NCBI GenBank assembly: GCA_013389105.1
Contig: JACADZ010000066.1
Location: 1 to 63,492, forward strand
Reading direction: 5' to 3'
Source of the DNA: Parvularculaceae bacterium
GTDB taxonomy: Bacteria > Pseudomonadota > Alphaproteobacteria > Caulobacterales > Parvularculaceae
DNA length: 63,492 nt
Each line of letters opens with the position of its first letter. The first letter of the stretch is position 1. The position numbers and the translations under genes are program-made. A model generated the notes under the pieces. It searched no databases. It saw only the letters and a program-made list of their open reading frames with translations, and had not been told where the DNA came from. Shown one piece after another: positions 61,542 to 63,492 of the stretch.

Positions 61542-62495
61542 CTACTTCGCTTTCTCCTGCTTCTTGCCGGCGACGAAAACCTCGCCGGAGCCGAGGTGAA
61601 CAAGCCGCCCCTGAAGCGCGCCGACGTGAACTTCCGACGAGCCGTAGAGCTTCAGCTCCGGCTGGACCGCCGTTCCTCTGAAATGCACCGTGCCCGAACC
61701 GTCGATGATCGCCTTCAGGCGATCCGCTTTCCCGGCGGCGACCGATACGTCGCCGGATCCCGCGATGCGGGCCGTCAGCGGACCGTCAAGGCTGGTCGCG
61801 CGTACGTTCCCTGAACCCGCGATCGACACGTCAAGCATGCCGTCGATCGGCCCGAGCACGACGTCGCCCGGACCGGCAATATCGACATCAACTGTCGCGG
61901 CGCTTCCAGCCTTCACGTCGGCGTCGCCCGAAACGTCGATCTCAAGGCCCGATCCGACATCGCCGACGATGAGCCGGCTCCCCGAGAGGACGCCGATCGA
62001 AGCCATCTCGACCGCGCCGGTCTCGCCATAAACATAGCAGGCGTCGAGATCGAGCGGACCCTCGAGGTCGCCCATGGTCAGCTTCATGCGGGCATCGACA
62101 AAGGTCGCGGCGCCCTTGCGCGGCATGGAGACGACGATCGTCGGATAGTCGGCGAAGAAGGCGTCATCGACCGGCGGACCGTCGGACATCGTGCGGTCAT
62201 GACGCAGATTCACTTCGCGGCGGATTCGATCGTTGCAGCAGTCGTGGTGATCGTCGTCCTTCCAGCGCTCGCCCTTCACGGTGACCAGGCCGTCCTTCAT
62301 CATCAGGTCGACCGGCTTATGGGTTTTGCCCTGGCGGATCACGACTTCAATCTCGGCGCCGGCCGTCGTCGTAACCTCGACCTTGCCTGTCACATCCTGG
62401 AACAGAATCTTGTTCGCCGTGAATCGTTCGGCGCTCGCGGGAGCGGCCGCAAAGGCGAGCGCGGCAAGGCTGATGGCGAACAAACTGGCTCTCAT
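61542..62495 (-). CDS. DUF2807 (GIN-domain) exported protein
   Basis: 317 residues with a Sec signal peptide (MRASLFAISLAALAFAAAPASA). The second half is built of short repeated beta-strand units of the GIN/DUF2807 type: DVDIAGPGDVVLGPI, DVSIAGSGNVRATSL, ARIAGSGDVSVAAG, AIIDGSGTVHFRG and KLYGSSEVHVGAL. These form a right-handed beta-helix-like repeat. Family members are called putative auto-transporter adhesins, but no transporter is attached here, so a periplasmic or surface role is only presumed. A His/Cys-rich patch (DDHHDCCNDR) lies near residue 85. Confidence 0.82.
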   Translation of the reverse strand: MRASLFAISLAALAFAAAPASAERFTANKILFQDVTGKVEVTTTAGAEIEVVIRQGKTHKPVDLMMKDGLVTVKGERWKDDDHHDCCNDRIRREVNLRHDRTMSDGPPVDDAFFADYPTIVVSMPRKGAATFVDARMKLTMGDLEGPLDLDACYVYGETGAVEMASIGVLSGSRLIVGDVGSGLEIDVSGDADVKAGSAATVDVDIAGPGDVVLGPIDGMLDVSIAGSGNVRATSLDGPLTARIAGSGDVSVAAGKADRLKAIIDGSGTVHFRGTAVQPELKLYGSSEVHVGALQGRLVHLGSGEVFVAGKKQEKAK

Positions 62496-62616
62496 GACCT
62501 ACTCCCTCAATGCGCCGCACGATCTTAACCAAGACGCCGGCGCCGACGAATTCTCTGGCACGTCGAAACAGCAAGAACTGCGCCGCGCCAAAGCGCCGGG
62601 CGAAAAAGTGGAATCA

Positions 62617-62634
62617 CCGGTTTTTAGAAACCGG
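62617..62634 (-). terminator. Hairpin downstream of ccmI
   Basis: Perfect 7-bp stem with 4-nt loop; on the minus strand CCGGTTT-CTAA-AAACCGG, followed after about 9 nt by a TTTTT run. It lies 55 nt past the ccmI stop codon, so it is a possible terminator of that unit. The rest of the 62496-62688 gap shows no gene. Confidence 0.45.
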
Positions 62635-62688
62635 GCGCGACCACAAAATACCGGGACCGGCTGGCGATGCGCATTGTCGCCCGCCGGT

Positions 62689-63492
62689 CTAGGGCGCGCT
62701 TCGCGAAGCCCCGGTTTCATCGATCAGTTTTTCCACGGCGGAGCGCACCGGCGCATCCGGCGGCAGCACTTCGAGGAGCCGTCTCCAGCGCGCGACGGCC
62801 GTTGTCGCGTCGCCGGCGGCGCGCGCCGCCTCGCCCTCAAAATAGAGAGCCATCGGATCATCAGGGTCGAGCGACTTCAGCTTCCCTATGGCGCGAGCGA
62901 CCTCCGCTTCCCGACCCCCGCCCGGCCCCTGCGCCATCAAGGCCGCTGCATAGGCGCGCCAATCGTCGACGCCGCCCTCGACCCGATTCAACAGCTCGCG
63001 GAGGGCGTCTGCGGATTTCGCCTGCTCGCCGAGGACGGCATACGATCTCGCGAGCATGCGCCAACCGTCAGCGTCTTCGGGGTTTTCACCGAGGCGCGCC
63101 GCAAGGCTCTCGACCATCCCGCGAATGGCGGCGGCCTGCTGGTCCGGCGCCATCTCGGCGATCGACCTCGGGCCCGGAGGGAGAACGGAGCGTCCGATCA
63201 GTTCCGGCGCGCCGACGGCGAGGTAAACGAACGCGCCGACCAGCGGCGCCGCTCCCGCGAACGCGAACGCCGCCAGCCTCGCTCCTCTGGAGACGGCTTC
63301 GGCGGTCGGCGCGACATTTGCAGCCAGGGCCGCTCGCTTCGCCTCGATGATCGCTTCCGCCGCTTCCGCCTCGCCGAGGAAGCCGGAGGCCCGGTCGCGT
63401 TGAATCGCGCCGAGGCGTTCGGCGAGAACGCCGGGCGCGGGTTCCATCGTCGTGCCCCGGGTCGGGACAATCGCCACAACGCAAGCCCCGCC
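62689..63492 (-). CDS. ccmI: c-type cytochrome biogenesis protein CcmI (5' end outside the window)
   Basis: At least 267 residues are visible; the N-terminal membrane helix lies beyond the right edge. VLAERLGAIQRDRASGFLGEAEAAEAIIEAKRA is the CcmI coiled segment. A second membrane helix follows (LAAFAFAGAAPLVGAFVYLA). A periplasmic TPR domain comes last, with PEDADGWRMLARSYAVLGEQAKSADALREL and DPDDPMALYFEGEAARAAGD. CcmI holds apocytochrome c for the haem ligation complex. The remaining ccm genes would lie to the right. Confidence 0.85.
   Translation of the reverse strand, partial: GGACVVAIVPTRGTTMEPAPGVLAERLGAIQRDRASGFLGEAEAAEAIIEAKRAALAANVAPTAEAVSRGARLAAFAFAGAAPLVGAFVYLAVGAPELIGRSVLPPGPRSIAEMAPDQQAAAIRGMVESLAARLGENPEDADGWRMLARSYAVLGEQAKSADALRELLNRVEGGVDDWRAYAAALMAQGPGGGREAEVARAIGKLKSLDPDDPMALYFEGEAARAAGDATTAVARWRRLLEVLPPDAPVRSAVEKLIDETGASRSAP

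Overview
The window is about 63 kb of GC-rich, gene-dense bacterial chromosome. Its gene content points to an alphaproteobacterium, probably from the Caulobacterales/Parvularculales/Hyphomonadaceae side. Supporting this are a GapR (DUF2312) gene, the dat-hfq-hflX block, a TipN-like polarity protein, a CtrA-like box ahead of Tad pilus genes, and aerobic branched-chain and fatty acyl-CoA catabolism. The taxonomic placement is an inference from gene content. I recognise no rRNA, tRNA, CRISPR array, insertion sequence or prophage.

Layout. 1-9.3 kb: partial holB, an acyl-CoA carboxylase subunit, a hotdog thioesterase, a deoxyhypusine-synthase-like enzyme, a FadB/FadJ-type fusion, alanine racemase coupled to MlaE/MlaF transporter genes, and gapR. 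9.3-18 kb: a 395-nt non-coding gap with unusual motifs, a thioesterase/MarR unit divergent from a VOC protein, an SDR, IMPase-hflX-hfq-dat, arsC, holC, a VapBC-type toxin-antitoxin pair and a decayed small gene. 18-31 kb: mmsA, a D-2-hydroxyacid dehydrogenase, a methyltransferase-like lipoprotein, a tightly overlapping operon of antiporter, pteridine reductase, FolB and Sua5, a PAS-like protein with a palindromic repeat behind it, an alpha/beta hydrolase with an odd nucleophile elbow, secE-nusG, an unknown membrane protein with a predicted winged helix, cysK and an amidase lipoprotein.

31-49.7 kb: a three-gene TadG/TadE cluster whose TadG carries an insertion resembling phage tail-fibre domains, a TonB receptor, an MBOAT O-acyltransferase with its SGNH-like partner, a class IV aminotransferase paired with a sulfotransferase-like protein, yqgE, a peroxiredoxin, an unknown exported protein coupled to an M23 peptidase, 2-methylcitrate/citrate synthase, and divergent rhlE and csp genes with long structured leaders. 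The csp gene is followed by three small ORFs. Next comes isovaleryl-CoA dehydrogenase. 49.8-63.5 kb: the TipN-like protein, an isolated nuoH-nuoI pair, an exported lactonase-like MBL protein, a five-gene glycosylation operon, ettA, a PH-domain membrane protein, a DUF2807 protein and partial ccmI.

How the genes work together. Thioesterases, the FadB/FadJ-type fusion, acyl-CoA carboxylase, isovaleryl-CoA dehydrogenase, methylmalonate-semialdehyde dehydrogenase and PrpC-type citrate synthase are scattered parts of acyl-CoA, leucine, valine and propionate catabolism. Envelope functions are also frequent: MlaEF, the Tad proteins, TonB receptor, MBOAT pair, M23 peptidase and GT operon. I do not see a complete new defence or biosynthetic system. 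The observations most worth checking are the TadG insertion, the tandem tetraloop hairpins in the rhlE leader, the small-ORF csp operon, the detached nuoHI, the GT2/DUF2304/SMR/methyltransferase/membrane-protein operon, and the membrane/winged-helix protein at 27.8 kb.
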